From assembly GCA_964036315.1 (NCBI GenBank), contig OZ038479.1, forward strand, positions 60,329,393-60,393,392: a stretch of 64,000 nucleotides of DNA. Reading direction: 5' to 3'. The notes under the pieces were generated by a model. It saw only the letters and a program-made list of their open reading frames with translations. It searched no databases and was not told where the DNA came from. This DNA comes from Acanthosepion esculentum (lineage: Eukaryota > Mollusca > Cephalopoda > Sepiida > Sepiidae). Both the position numbers and the translations under genes were made by a program. Positions 33,780-44,520 of the stretch are shown piece after piece. Positions within the stretch are counted from its first letter, which is position 1. Every line of letters begins with the position of its first letter.

Positions 33780-35290
33780 TAAACATTAGCAAAAGATTTA
33801 GTGAAGATAAAACTGAAATTGCACAAAAAACTAAAAAACATTTCTTTAGAAAAAAAGATTAAAAGAAAGTGCGAAGATAGTGTGTTGAAATCAAAAATAG
33901 GCCTAGAGCACAAACTAGGCAAGTCAACAGAAAGAGAAAGTTTAGTTAAAGCTGATGAATAAAAAACAAAAGGTAAGGCCACTTTAAATTTATCATGTGT
34001 GCATACCACTCAAAATCAAAAAGCATGGTTGAATTAGAAAGATTGCTACCAGGGTAGAGGACTGTAACCAGAAAAGAATTCCTTTAAGCACTGATCTCAT
34101 AAAAGGCATTAAGTCTCTTTTCAATCTTAACAGAGGAAAAGTTCAAAGAGTTCCATGCTAGTGATGGGTGGTTTGAGAAGTTCAAGAAAAGAACTAGCTT
34201 GCAAAATGTAAGAATTACAGGGGAAGCAGTGAATATACAATAAGGAAGCCGCTGATATACATAGTGAAGTTCTGATGAAAATTGTGGAAGAAGGAGGATA
34301 TTCTGATGAACAAATTTTTAACATCAATGAGACAGGATTATTTTGGAAAGGATGCCTTGAAAACTTTTCTGGCCAACTCTGAGAGTTATCAAACAGGATA
34401 TAAAGCTGAAAAGGATAGACTAACCCAATTATTGGGCAGCAATGCTAAAGAAAATTTGAAATTAAAGCCTATGTTGGTTTATCAAGTTCAGAATCTAAGA
34501 GCTCTTAAAAGGACAATTATCAATAATATGGAAATCTAATAAAAATGCATGGGTAACTAAAACTATGAAGAATGGTTCATAAAATATTTTTTTCTAATGG
34601 TTGAAGACTTGCCAAAAAAGAAATTTAGATTTTCAAACTTTGCTTATTTTAAATAATGCCCCAAGTCATCCTTTAGGTCTTGATTCAATGTGCAAAAATA
34701 TCCAAGTGACATTCTTGCCAGCAAACACTTCTTTATTGCAACCTATGTACCAGGGCATTATCGCAAACTTTAAAGCATACTACCTGAGAAAGACTTTTAA
34801 GCAAGCAATTATAACAAAATCTGAAGAGAATTCTATGACACTAATTCAATTTGGGAAGAAATTTAGTACCAAGGATGCTATTGAAAATATCCTTCAGGCG
34901 TGGAATTAAATTTCACCTAAAAATTTCCAAGGTGTTTGGAAGAAAGTTCTTCCACATTATGGACAGGGTGTCATAGGATTTTCAAATGATACAGAAGGGG
35001 TCATTCAAGAAATTATTCATATTGGAAAAAAACTTGGCTTAACTGAGATTGACAATGAATATGTCCAAGAATTGCTAAAAGTTCATTTATAAAAACTTAA
35101 TGCCAGATAACAAAGAAGGAATTAGAAGTTTTTCAAGAACATTGAAGAATTTAAAGGAAAATGTTTAGAAGCAGACCTTGATGAAGACAGAATCTGATGA
35201 ACTTGCAGAAAAATTGAAGGGGCAATTTCCTGGTACTGCCAATTATATTAAGAACAGAAAACTATGTGGCAAACCACTCTGAACAAGTTT
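33780..35290 (+). pseudogene. Tigger-like transposase (CENP-B HTH and DDE domains), broken
   Basis: The transposase would cut and paste the element at TA sites. Recognisable pieces in order are a CENP-B-type segment with DGWFEKFKKRTSLQNVRITG (about 34160), GGYSDEQIFNINETGLFWK (first catalytic Asp replaced by Asn at the NETG position), GYKAEKDRLTQLLGSNAK, LLILNNAPSHPLGL (the family has D in this LDNAPGHP-type motif; here N), and LPANTSLLQPMYQGIIANFK (the final Asp of QPMDQG is Tyr). Several frame shifts occur. All three catalytic acid positions seem changed, so the copy is inactive. Confidence 0.8.
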
Positions 35291-35549
35291 TTAATAAAAA
35301 AGTCAGATTAATAAACATTAATTCATACCATTTTTATCTTCTTATATGTATGTTTGTATATTCTATGTACCTATATTTTAATTAAAAGTATGCAAATTAG
35401 AAATTAATTGTGAATGAGACTAAAATTTGAGGTACAAATTACATCATTTCCTATAACTTATTATATTCAATCAATGCATTTTCAATTAATGCAAATCTTT
35501 TAATGTACACACTAGTCGCACTAATCGAGGGATTCCTGTACATTATGGC

Positions 35550-35770
35550 TAAATTGTTCAGTATAATTTCCCTTTGAAGTAAATGAAAGTTTTATTTGAT
35601 GACACAATGATTTAGTAGCAATGTTTTGGCGTCCATATATAAAATTTATGAAGCTTCTGTAGTTAATTTAACTGTGCTTTTCACACCTTGTGAATGTGCA
35701 GGTAAAGTTAGCAATGTCCAAAGTTGTTCCCTCCATCAAAACCTTTTGCAATTCATTGCAATTGCAGGTT
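35550..35770 (-). repeat. Inverted fragment of family X
   Basis: The minus strand encodes NELQKVLMEGTTLDIANFT and is followed by the TTACTGAAGCTTCATAAATT-like block of the family X tail. Unlike the other copies, this one is on the minus strand. Confidence 0.6.
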
Positions 35771-35879
35771 AAAAAATCCAAAAAAAAGGGGTTAATAAAA
35801 AAAAAGAAAATTTGAAATAAAATATTAAAGTAGGCAATCATAAATGCTGAATCATGACTCACCATATCTATTTTTAAGA

Positions 35880-36420
35880 ACACCACTCATGACACTGTAA
35901 GCAGTTGCTGTGAAAGGTCAAGCTGTCAATGCCACCACCATTGACCTTGGTCAACTGCACTGACATACACAGCAACCCACCTCCCCTCACTTACAAAGAG
36001 ACATTCTACCTTGTTCTGTTAGCAATACAAAGAATTTTATGTTAATAATTCTTATCTTCAACCAGCATGTTGATTCATTTGTTCTCTTGTGCTACCAGAC
36101 ATGCATTTATAACAATCTTATTTCAAATGTCTTTAAATCTTTGTTGTTCACATGAAAGAAAAAACAATTATAAGTTCAGCTTTCAAACAATGTCTTTCTT
36201 AGAGAAAAATATCAATATTCCTATTTAAAGATTCCATTTAATGACACATACATCTTAGAATACATGAAACACAAATGCTAGAATACAGAATGAATAAAAA
36301 ATATTTAAAAGCATTTTTCTAACATTTCTACAGATTACCTACTTACATTTTGCTTCTAATCTATGATGCACACTTATATAGAATCTAAAAACTTTAATAT
36401 TGTGATAAAAAATGAAAAAT
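35880..36420 (+). repeat. Segmental duplication upstream of the finger exons, partner of 53975-54500
   Basis: AAGCTGTCAATGCCACCACC, CAAAGAATTTTATGTTAA, TTAAAGATTCCATTTAATGA and ATGAAACACAAATG recur in the same order in unit D. No gene. Confidence 0.85.
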
Positions 36421-36556
36421 AAAAAAACCTAGTCAAAAATCAAGAATGACGGGAAAATTCAAACAAAACAGTTTTGTCTGCTGATGAAGACATTACTAAA
36501 AAATCCTTCATATTTTTATTTCATACTCATAATACAAGAAAATATTTGAATCTGTA

Positions 36557-36955
36557 ATTCTCAAAATGTGTGTGTGTGTGTGATTGGGTGTTTATTCATT
36601 TCCAGTTTTCATTCAATTTCGATGAATTTTTTTGGTTTGATAGATAATTCTTCAGTGCTGGTTTTGAGTTCAGATTGTTGGCAACAATAGCTCTCCACTA
36701 CTTCCAGTCCATTATAACTCTCAACAATGTTTTACTATTTACTATCTGTTCTTGGATATATAGCTTTCATAAAAACTTTAATAAAAATAAATACTTTAAA
36801 TTACTACAATATTATCTATATCTAGAATTCTCAAAATGTGTGTCTGTGTGTGTGATCGGATGTTGCTTATGAGTTTCCACAGTTTTCATCCAATTTTGAT
36901 GAAATGTTTTTGTTTGATAGATAATTCTTCAGTGCCAGTTTTGAGTCTAAATTAC
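36557..36955 (+). repeat. Two direct copies of a 130-bp repeat with a (TG)n start
   Basis: Copy 1 starts AATTCTCAAAATGTGTGTG at 36557 and copy 2 at 36828. Both continue to TTTGATAGATAATTCTTCAG and TTTTGAGT. About 145 bases separate them. Confidence 0.8.
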
Positions 36956-36959
36956 ACAT

Positions 36960-37744
36960 TCCCCTTCTCTTGGCCAAGCAATTAATCTCAAGTGAGGTTA
37001 CCTTTTCCATTTCCTACTATTACATTTTTAAAGCATTGCTTTCGTTGTTGTTTATAGCTGTTACCAATTTAAATTTTTTATTGTCCTGCCAGTTTTTGCA
37101 TTGCATTCACCGTAGTAATAAGTAAGCTTGCTTTTTTATTACTTAACATTTATTTTTCCAACCTTTCCTAAAGTTATTCAAACATAGTCATCCCTGTAGC
37201 TTTACAGCATTCTCTTCTGGTATTTGCCTATGCATTTCATTTGACAATTCATACTTGCCTAAGACATGCCACCAAATGTCGCAAAACTGCTTCCACCTGG
37301 TCCGCCATGCGAATAAGAGATAACGAATCATCTTTAGAATGTTCAGTTTTCCTGTCTCAAAATGCCTCTCAGAATGCTTCAATCAGAGCCACTGAATCTA
37401 AAGATCAACATAGCCATTGGCTTTCCAGAAGAGCATACCTGATCTCTTCTGCGTGCGAGGCTGAAATAATCAAAGGACTCAACAGCTGAGGAGAAAAGCC
37501 TCTTCAACTGCTGCTGTGCATGAGGCTGAAACGCAAAAACAGTCTTTTGCAGAGCCCTCCTTATTCAAATTGTTAACCTCACATTTGGGGATGTGCCTCA
37601 ACTGTTGTTACTAATACTGATTTTGGGGTAGGCTGACTATAAAATTAAACTGCTCCAATTGAGCGGTAAAAAATTCCCAGTAATGAAAGACCTGGTTGAA
37701 GATGGGTTATACTGTGTTCACTTCTCATTAATGTTTAAAAAGTT
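36960..37744. other. Non-coding sequence 3' of zinc-finger gene C
   Basis: No gene identified. Short opposite frames at 37188-37489 have no known domain. Confidence 0.45.
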
Positions 37745-37753
37745 TTAACATAT

Positions 37754-37759
37754 TTTATT
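37754..37759 (-). terminator. Poly(A) signal AATAAA for gene C
   Basis: On the minus strand AATAAA lies about 116 bases after the stop codon of gene C. The same signal in the same context is found in unit D at 54959-54964. Confidence 0.55.
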
Positions 37760-37874
37760 GAAAGATTCATATTTACATATTTTACATGAATATGCTTTCT
37801 GGTCAGTGTTTAGTTGTTCATGTCTTTTTAAATTTGAAACAAATGAACAGTATGCATACCAGATTTTTTGAAAA
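37760..37874 (-). pseudogene. Out-of-frame terminal finger relic after the stop of gene C
   Basis: In another frame the 3' untranslated region reads SFVSNLKRHEQLNTDQKAYS followed by CKICKYESF. The same relic, also out of frame, follows the array in unit D. So the ancestor of C and D had a longer array. Confidence 0.6.
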
Positions 37875-39521
37875 TTATGCTTTCTCACCAGTATGTGTTT
37901 GCATATGTTTCTCCAAGTATGACTTGTCTGAATATGCAGATCCACAAACTTTACAAGAAAATGGTTTTTCTCCAGTGTGTGTTCGCATGTGGCTAACCAA
38001 TTTTGCCTTCACTGAAAATGCAGATCCACAAACCTCACAAGAATATGGTTTTTCACCAGTGTGTATTCGCATATGCTGCACTAAATATGGCTTCCGGGAA
38101 AATGCAGATTCACAAATTTCACAACTATATGGTTTTTCTCCAGTGTGTGTTCGCATATGGGGCACTAAATGTGACTTCCGAGAAAATGCAGATCCACAAA
38201 CTTCACAAGTATATGGCTTATCTCCAGTATGTGTTCGCATATGGCTCACTAATGTTGACTTGTCTGAAAATGCAGATCCACAAACTTCACAAATATATGG
38301 TTTCTCTCCAGTATGAGTTCGCATGTGGCAAGTCAAATTTGACTTTTGTGAAAATGCATATCCACAAATTTCACAAGAAAATGGTTTTTCCCCAGTGTGT
38401 GCTTGCATGTGACGCATCAAATTTGACTTTTGTGAAAATGCAGATTCACAAACTTCACAAGAAAATGGTTTTTCTCCAGTATGTGTTTGCATGTGGCGCA
38501 CCAAATCTGATTCATGTAAAAATGCAGATGCACAAACTTCACAAGAATATGGCTTTTCTCCTGTATGTGTTCGCATGTGGCTCTCCAAATATATCTTCTG
38601 AGAAAATACAGATTCATATAATTCCTGAGAATATGGTCTTTCTGCAGTGTGTTTACGCATATGGTTCACCAAACCTGACCTGTGTGAATATTCTGACCCA
38701 CATAATTCACAAGAATATGGCTTTTCTCCAGTGTGTATTCGCATGTGACACACCAAACCTGACTTGCGTGAAAAGGCATTTCCACAATATTCACAAGTAT
38801 ATGGTTTCTCTCCAGTGTGTATTAGCATATGGCGCACCAAATCTGATTTATGTGAAAATGCAGATCCACAAATTTCACAAGAATATGGTTTTTCTCCAGT
38901 GTGTATTCGCATGTGGCATACCAAACCTGACTTCAGTGAAAATGCAGATCCACAAACTTCACAAGAATATGGTTTTTCCCCGGTGTGTGTTCGCATATGG
39001 GGCACTAAATGTGACTTCCGAGAAAATGCAGATCCACAAACTTCACAAGTATATCGTTTATCTCCAGTATGTGTTTGCATATGGCTCGCCAATGTTGACT
39101 TGGCTGAAAATGCATATCCACAAATTTCACAACAATATGGTTTCTCTCCAGTATGTGTTCGCATGTGGAACATCAAATTTGACTTTTGTGAAAATGCATT
39201 TCCACAAATTTCACAAGGAAATGGTTTTCCCCCAGTGTGTGCTTGCATGTGACGCATCAAATTTGACTTTTGTGAAAATGTAGATTCACAAACTTCACAA
39301 GAAAATGGTTTTTCACCAGAGTGTATTTGCATGTGGCGCACCAAACCTGACTTCCGTGAAAAAGAAGATGCACAAACTTCACATGAATATGGTTTTCCTT
39401 GAGTATGTATAGGCATATGGGTTACCAAATGTGATTTGTCTGAAAATGCAGATTCACAAAGTTCCAATGAATATGGTTTTGCTCTCATATATGAACACAT
39501 ATGTTCCTTCGAATCAGACAT
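37875..39521 (-). CDS. C2H2 zinc-finger protein C, 19-finger array
   Basis: Predicted nuclear DNA-binding protein of 548 residues from the ATG at 39521. The array has 19 finger units of 28 residues with TGEKP-type linkers and no effector domain. Seventeen keep all four zinc ligands. Unit 1 (YSLELCESAF) lacks the first Cys and unit 11 (YSQELYESVF) lacks both. Units 1-6 and 11-16 are a duplicated block, offset by 840 bases, ten finger lengths. The frame is open to a GTG at 39551, but the preceding finger is shifted one base relative to unit D, so an earlier start is not supported. The gene ends HTGEKA. It is on the minus strand, spliced from the acceptor at 39846 and probably from the leader exon at 49524. 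Its function would be target-specific DNA binding; the target is unknown. Confidence 0.85.
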   Translation of the reverse strand: MSDSKEHMCSYMRAKPYSLELCESAFSDKSHLVTHMPIHTQGKPYSCEVCASSFSRKSGLVRHMQIHSGEKPFSCEVCESTFSQKSNLMRHMQAHTGGKPFPCEICGNAFSQKSNLMFHMRTHTGEKPYCCEICGYAFSAKSTLASHMQTHTGDKRYTCEVCGSAFSRKSHLVPHMRTHTGEKPYSCEVCGSAFSLKSGLVCHMRIHTGEKPYSCEICGSAFSHKSDLVRHMLIHTGEKPYTCEYCGNAFSRKSGLVCHMRIHTGEKPYSCELCGSEYSHRSGLVNHMRKHTAERPYSQELYESVFSQKIYLESHMRTHTGEKPYSCEVCASAFLHESDLVRHMQTHTGEKPFSCEVCESAFSQKSNLMRHMQAHTGEKPFSCEICGYAFSQKSNLTCHMRTHTGEKPYICEVCGSAFSDKSTLVSHMRTHTGDKPYTCEVCGSAFSRKSHLVPHMRTHTGEKPYSCEICESAFSRKPYLVQHMRIHTGEKPYSCEVCGSAFSVKAKLVSHMRTHTGEKPFSCKVCGSAYSDKSYLEKHMQTHTGEKA

Positions 39522-39846
39522 TTGCACAAATGAAAAATCTGCACAATCCACAATATGATTTTTGTCTACTCTGTGTTTCCATAGGACACAATAACTCTGA
39601 ATTTATTGGAAAGATTTACAACCATTCACAAGAATATGGCTTCTAATTTTTACTCATATGCTACACTAAATGGGTTTTGGTATTAAAAAACAAACCACAG
39701 GTTTTGAAGATGTCAATGCTCAGTTTTTCATGAAGATTATAGCATATATTTCATCCTTGAAAAAAAAGTTCAGTCTTGTTTTGCTTCAATCAAATTCATG
39801 ATAATAATTAGTATATATATGATGATTTTCTGTTCAACCCAAATAC
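39522..39846 (-). other. 5' untranslated part of the finger exon of gene C
   Basis: The acceptor TTTTACTTCACAG precedes 39846 and is conserved in unit D at 56534. The exon encodes SYCGLCRFF, a finger start that is thrown out of frame by one extra base before FVQMSDSKEH. Confidence 0.6.
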
Positions 39847-39899
39847 CTGTGAAGTAAAAGCAATAAAATATATATTAACAGAAACTGAATAAAACATGA

Positions 39900-40856
39900 A
39901 ATCAGTTTACAATGTAAGAGATATGTACAGGGAGGAGTAAAGCTATCTTACACTTGATACCCCCACTACTGATGCAGTAGTAGTGCAGGTTTATTTTGGA
40001 AACATTGCATTTCACTCAACTGAATGCTAAATAATGACGCAAAATATTTTTTTCAAAATTGTTACTGTTTTTTCAGGAAATAAGTTTAAAGATTAAATTC
40101 AGGTTCAAAATTGGAGCATTGGAATTTCATTCCAGTGATTTAACCCTGTCAACAAATTCTGTACCCCTTTTGGAGAACAAATGTGTAAATATAAACATTT
40201 AAAATGTTTTCCAGTTGCAACATTTACGCATTAACAATAAATTAGAATTATGAATAATATAAAAACGTTCACTTTATAAAGGCAAAATGGAGATAAATAC
40301 AATATATTAGTTTGTGGCCAGTGATGAAAATCAATTTTTTGTTTTCCTGATACAGAATTTAAATTTTGTTACTTTTCAGTGAAAAAAAAAATAAACTTAT
40401 TCTAAAAAATAAAACAACACCATAAAACATCATCAAAAAAATTTCTTCATTTTAATCAATAGCAGTAAATATAAATCTTTTATGAATTTTCTCTGGGAAC
40501 TTATTCTCAGTGTGTATTATCTAAGTTCTTGCCATTATAAACATTTACAGTTATTTTAATTTTATCTGATATTAAAATCGCAACCACTGTCCATTTGTCA
40601 CTGTAAAATTAATTAGTTCTTTTGTATTTTATACAACAGGTTTAATTGTTTGAAACAAAAAGTAAACATTATCTACATAATTTTGTAATTTCAAAGTGAC
40701 TGGTATTTATCTAAAACATTTCTATGGAAGAAACTATATTCCCATTTAGGTAAGTACTACTGTTTGTTTCTTTCATATTTCAAATTTATCTTTGAAATTT
40801 TATTAAAATAGGGTAATGTTTGCACTTGTCCTCCTCACAAGAAGTTAATGTTAATT
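39900..40856 (+). repeat. Unit C intronic sequence homologous to unit D (56580-57582)
   Basis: ATGAAATCA-TTTACAATGTA, CTGTACCC-T and GGGTAATGTTTGCACTTGTC occur in both. No gene. Confidence 0.8.
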
Positions 40857-41059
40857 CAATAATTGTTTACACTATTTACATTATTCGGACTATTGTCACA
40901 ATATTTATTACAAGGTTTCAGCCGATGTCCTATCCAGCCTTCTTCAGGTGGTTGAAATGTCGAACTGAACCCTTTATTTCACTCACTGGGGTAGACTGTT
41001 CTAGTTCCATGTGCCATGTTCAAAAGCTGGATGACACTTCGCAGATATCTCTCCCGAGT

Positions 41060-41448
41060 AAGACCACCCCATAGAGGAGAACATGACTAAAGACTGTGTG
41101 TACGTTATCCCATGCAGCTGTGGAAAGAAGTATAAAGGGGAGACAGGCCATACCCTTAAAGTAAGGCTTCAAGAACACCAGAAAGCTGTAACGTGAGGGG
41201 AAGTGGAAAAATCAGGCATGGCTGACCACATATGGAGAAAAAAGGGAGATCACCACCCTCTGTGGAATCAGGTTGAGATCATAGACAAAGAACACCATTG
41301 GAAAATTCATAAACTTAAGGAATCAGCGTGTATGCTAGGCCACAAAAATCTCCTGAGCCGACCAAGCATAGAAATGAATACAATATGGGAACCAGTAATA
41401 AGGAGTGACAGAGAAAAAGCGATAATAACAACAAAAATTGCAATATGA
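41060..41448 (+). pseudogene. GIY-YIG endonuclease domain of a Penelope-like element
   Basis: GIY-YIG domains nick DNA and are found at the C-terminus of Penelope-like proteins. The plus strand reads KDCVYVIPCSCGKKYKGETG with the paired tyrosines and glycine, LKVRLQEHQKAVT, then a TGA, then a 70-codon open stretch with DHIWRKKGDHHPLWNQVEII. Apart from the stop it matches the minus-strand element at 46.1-46.5 kb closely. Confidence 0.8.
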
Positions 41449-41525
41449 GCTCTGGTAAAAAATGATGCTGAGACATTAAGTTGATAATACCCAGAAATTC
41501 ATACACAGATGTCCTCAAGGACACA

Positions 41526-41591
41526 TGGCACAGTGGATAAAGGCATTGGTTAGATCCAGTGACAGGACCCAAAGAGTGTGAGTTCAATACC
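41526..41591 (+). promoter_or_regulatory. tRNA-like A and B boxes inside the Penelope-like element
   Basis: TGGCACAGTGG (41526-41536) fits the A box and AGTTCAATACC (41581-41591) the B box, 55 bases apart start to start. The surrounding sequence is tRNA-like, starting at GGACACATGG. It directly precedes the terminal Penelope sequence GGTTAAGGCAGTGGAGAAC. Either a SINE inserted here or the element carries an internal RNA polymerase III promoter. Confidence 0.5.
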
Positions 41592-41979
41592 CGGTTAAGG
41601 CAGTGGAGAACTTGGAGAGGGGAATTAACAGGAGATAACTGATAACTGTTATCCATTAAACATGGCATCCCAGTGAGTGAAATAAAGGGTTCAATTCGAC
41701 ATTCCAACCACCTGAACCAGCCGAAATGTAATAAATATGGTGACAAAGATGAGGATGTAATGTAAATAGTGTACATGATACCTCATCTCAGAAATATAGA
41801 CAATAATTGTTTATTCTTTGTTGATGACCTGATTTTCAAAATTTAAATTAATTGAAAAATATAAAATTTACTTCTTATAACATTCCCTTCTCTGATAAAT
41901 GATACTGTGATATTTTCCTTCATATTTATCATGTATGCAAATCTGTTCTTACACTTAAACACATTTTGAAATTTCAGGA

Positions 41980-43560
41980 TCCCATTGAAGAAAGGGAATA
42001 TTTAAAATCTGAGAGAAAAAGCAGGACCAAAAGGCAATTTCCAACTTGTATAAAAAAATATAAAATAAATGCAGCTGAAGCAGTGATATTAGACAGGCAG
42101 ATTGAAAGGTAGCAATGATAAAATTTTACACATGTTGCCTCAACATCAGATATTTTTCCACCAATGTAAAGAAAAACTGATGAGAGTTTTGAACCAGGGT
42201 GAGAGTATAAGGGAACTTACAGTCTTTAGATATAGCATGGAACATATTGAGGGTGATGTAACTTTCAACCTTGAGGTATAGCTTGCTAATGCCTTTTTAC
42301 TTGACCCACAAGATATCGGCTTTCTTGATCCAAGTCTTAACTTAAATGACACGATCACTGATAAGTTAAAAATAGATAGGAAATGGCAAGGTAAAAATAA
42401 CCGCTCGTCAGAAGCATTTTCAGAACTATGAGAATATAATCTGCATGATTGTTAATAGTAGAGATGATAAGGACACTTTGCAAGACAAAGAGATTACAGA
42501 AGAAAATGGAGAAAAAAGAAAATCTAAGGACCAGAGTGCCACTTCACTATCACCAGAGATTGACAAGGAAAGTAGATATATCACAAACAGAATTATCCCT
42601 AAAATTGGTGCAACTGGTCGTATTCTAGCAGATGTTGCTTTCGTTTTAAAAGAATTCAATAGTGTAAATTCTATTATGGCAGTTCTTACGAACAATACCA
42701 GTACAATCGCTGGTTGTGAGGCTTTTTACAGCTCTTTAGAAAAAAACTTAAAAGAAAGCTGCAGACCATTGTTCACATCATCAAAATGAACTTCCATTTA
42801 GAGCTGTTTTTAAGTACATTGATGGAACTACAAGAAACCCTACTACTTTTACTCATCCTCTAGCGAAACATTGCAAAAATAATTACCAAGATTCGCCTCG
42901 GGTATAATTTAACACTATCAATGGCCTGCTAGATAACGTGTTAATGTGTTTATGGATCAGAGGTGGCTATCTACCAAAACTCTACGATAAATTGTACAAC
43001 CTTATAAAATTTATAATTGAAGCATATGCATAGAGTGGGTTTGAAATTAAAAGGGAGAATGAATTTCATAACCAACAACTGTATATCTTCAACATAATCC
43101 AAAGAAATCAACAATTAACTGAAATACAGAATGCTGCATTAAAAATTTAGGGCACAAATATATTTTTTGTTTCAGAAGTAGGTAGGCACCAGAGAAGAGA
43201 TTAGAAAAATTACATTCACTGAAGTGACACACTGTTCAAATTTGATTAACCTTCCATAAGATGGAGATTTGAACATGTACTTGAAAAAGGTTTTTCAAAT
43301 AATGAAATGCAAGAGTTTCTAATGAATGAAGCAATATTAGAGTAGTTGAATTGTGGAATGAGCAGTTAAATTAACTACTGAAGCTTTACAAATTGTACAT
43401 GGACAAGAAACAAGGTACAAGAACATTATTACTAAATCATTGTGCCACAAAATAAAACCTATTACTTCAAAGGGAAATTATACTGAACAATTTAGTTATA
43501 TTATGATGTAATAGGTTATACAATGCAGTAGATTTAGTGTGATTTTCAATAAACAATATA
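41980..43560 (+). pseudogene. Family X copy in unit C, longest version
   Basis: An unnamed multi-copy protein family, broken. Blocks in order are EEREYLKSERKSRTKRQFPT, a central open stretch at 42445-42789 with LQDKEITEENGEKR and IGATGRILADVAFVLKEFNS and NTSTIAGCEAFYSSLEKNL, then HQNELPFRAVFKYIDGTT, a WFEIKR-like block and the C-terminal VCEP block. The order N-x-T-x-x-A-G, about 30 residues, H-x-N-E-L-P faintly resembles the second catalytic region of some RNase H-like transposases, but that is only a hint. It lies antisense in the intron of gene C. Confidence 0.55.
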
Positions 43561-44520
43561 TCCTTAATACATTTTCTCATTTGTGTCCAGCAATATTTTG
43601 GTGTTATATACATTTTTATCTATTTTTTTTATTATGACCTAACAAATGATGTAAGATCTTATTTATTGATTAAACTTTTTAGTAATCATTTATAATTTTT
43701 ATATAGTTTTCACATATCGAATACAACAAAAACTTCCATATTTTGCTTGGTGATTCATAACTAAAATTCTGTTTTGAATATATTTTCCATTCACTATATC
43801 CACAATACAAAAAATATCAAATTTATTTAGATTTATTCTTGAAATAATAAAATTTGAAGTCAGTATGGAAGCAAAAATCTGAAGAAATAAAGTATTTCTG
43901 TAGATTTTTCAAATGATCTTTAAACCTAAATGCTCAAAAATTGGTAAAAGTTATGAATTTAATTTTGTGTGTCAGTACATATCATATCAAACTCCAGCTT
44001 TTGCACCAAGTGCAATGATGATTTTCAAAAGAAAGTAAAAAATCATCCTGCTCTAATGCAGCAGCACTGGAACATGTAGTAGCACAACAACTCTAATGAT
44101 TTTAGGAACATACAATAACAACTATATAACATGGAAAGCAGGCATTTTTGTAAACACCTTCTCTTATTCTGCCTACAACATGGCTCATATGTTGGCTGAA
44201 GAAAAAAAAATGAATGTAACCTTTTTAAAATATTTAACTTGAAGACTTATAAAATGTTTTCTTTATTTTTCCTAACTAAAGCTGGAAAATCATCTGGCAA
44301 GAAGTGAGTAAAGACTGAAAAACTGGTGTCAAGAATTCAGCATATGTCTGTTAGAATGGAACAAATTGATTATGTTTCTTTATGGGATGTCATACAGTTA
44401 AGTCATGATTAATTAAAAATACTGTCCCTGTGAAAATATTTGGACTTGCATTTACATTTGAAAATATTTGGACTTGCATTTCCATGAGAAATGTGGATTC
44501 AGGATCATGTTAAAATTGTA
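43561..44520 (+). repeat. Unit C intronic sequence homologous to unit D (59300-60140)
   Basis: Shared blocks include CAATAAACAATAT, GTGATTCATAA, CATATATCGAATAC-like, GGCGTCAGTAC and GTTAAGTCATGATTA. A small tandem duplication at 44432-44485 repeats GAAAATATTTGGACTTGCAT. No gene. Confidence 0.8.

Larger units (their letters stand above)
32809..35538 (+). mobile_element. Tigger/pogo-type DNA transposon, decayed
   Basis: The 3' end reads, on the minus strand, CAGGAATCCCTCGATTAGTG and is preceded outside by TA. A weak inverse counterpart CAAAGTCCCTCCGCATTAAT starts at 32809, also flanked by TA, the pogo-family target dinucleotide. Between them lies a broken Tigger transposase. The 5' boundary is less certain than the 3' one. 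Confidence 0.6.
40857..41813 (+). mobile_element. Short Penelope-like element with inverted termini and 13-bp target-site duplication
   Basis: The insert occupies 40870-41800, flanked by CAATAATTGTTTA on both sides. The matching site in unit D (57583-57595) has a single CAATAATTGTTTA and no insert, which fixes the boundaries. The left end (CACTATTTACATTATTCGGA) recurs inverted near the right end. The middle encodes the GIY-YIG endonuclease end of a Penelope protein: CVYVIPCSCGKKYKGET, a stop, SGMADHIWRKKGDHHPLW, EIIDKEHHWKIHKLKESA and HKNLLSRPSIEMNTIW. No reverse transcriptase is present, so it would have needed help to move. Confidence 0.88.

Noticed and set aside
38003..39283. A 426-codon plus-strand open frame with 28-residue periodicity, and similar ones at 38764-39252, 37786-38316 and 21440-21901
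   Set aside because: They are shadows of the minus-strand finger array. The minus frame has the C2H2 ligands and linkers; the plus frame only inherits the 84-base period.
37875..39551. Regular 84-base repeats suggesting a CRISPR-like or satellite array
   Set aside because: The period equals one zinc finger (28 codons), and the variation falls at helix contact positions. There is no spacer structure, and the context is an animal genome.
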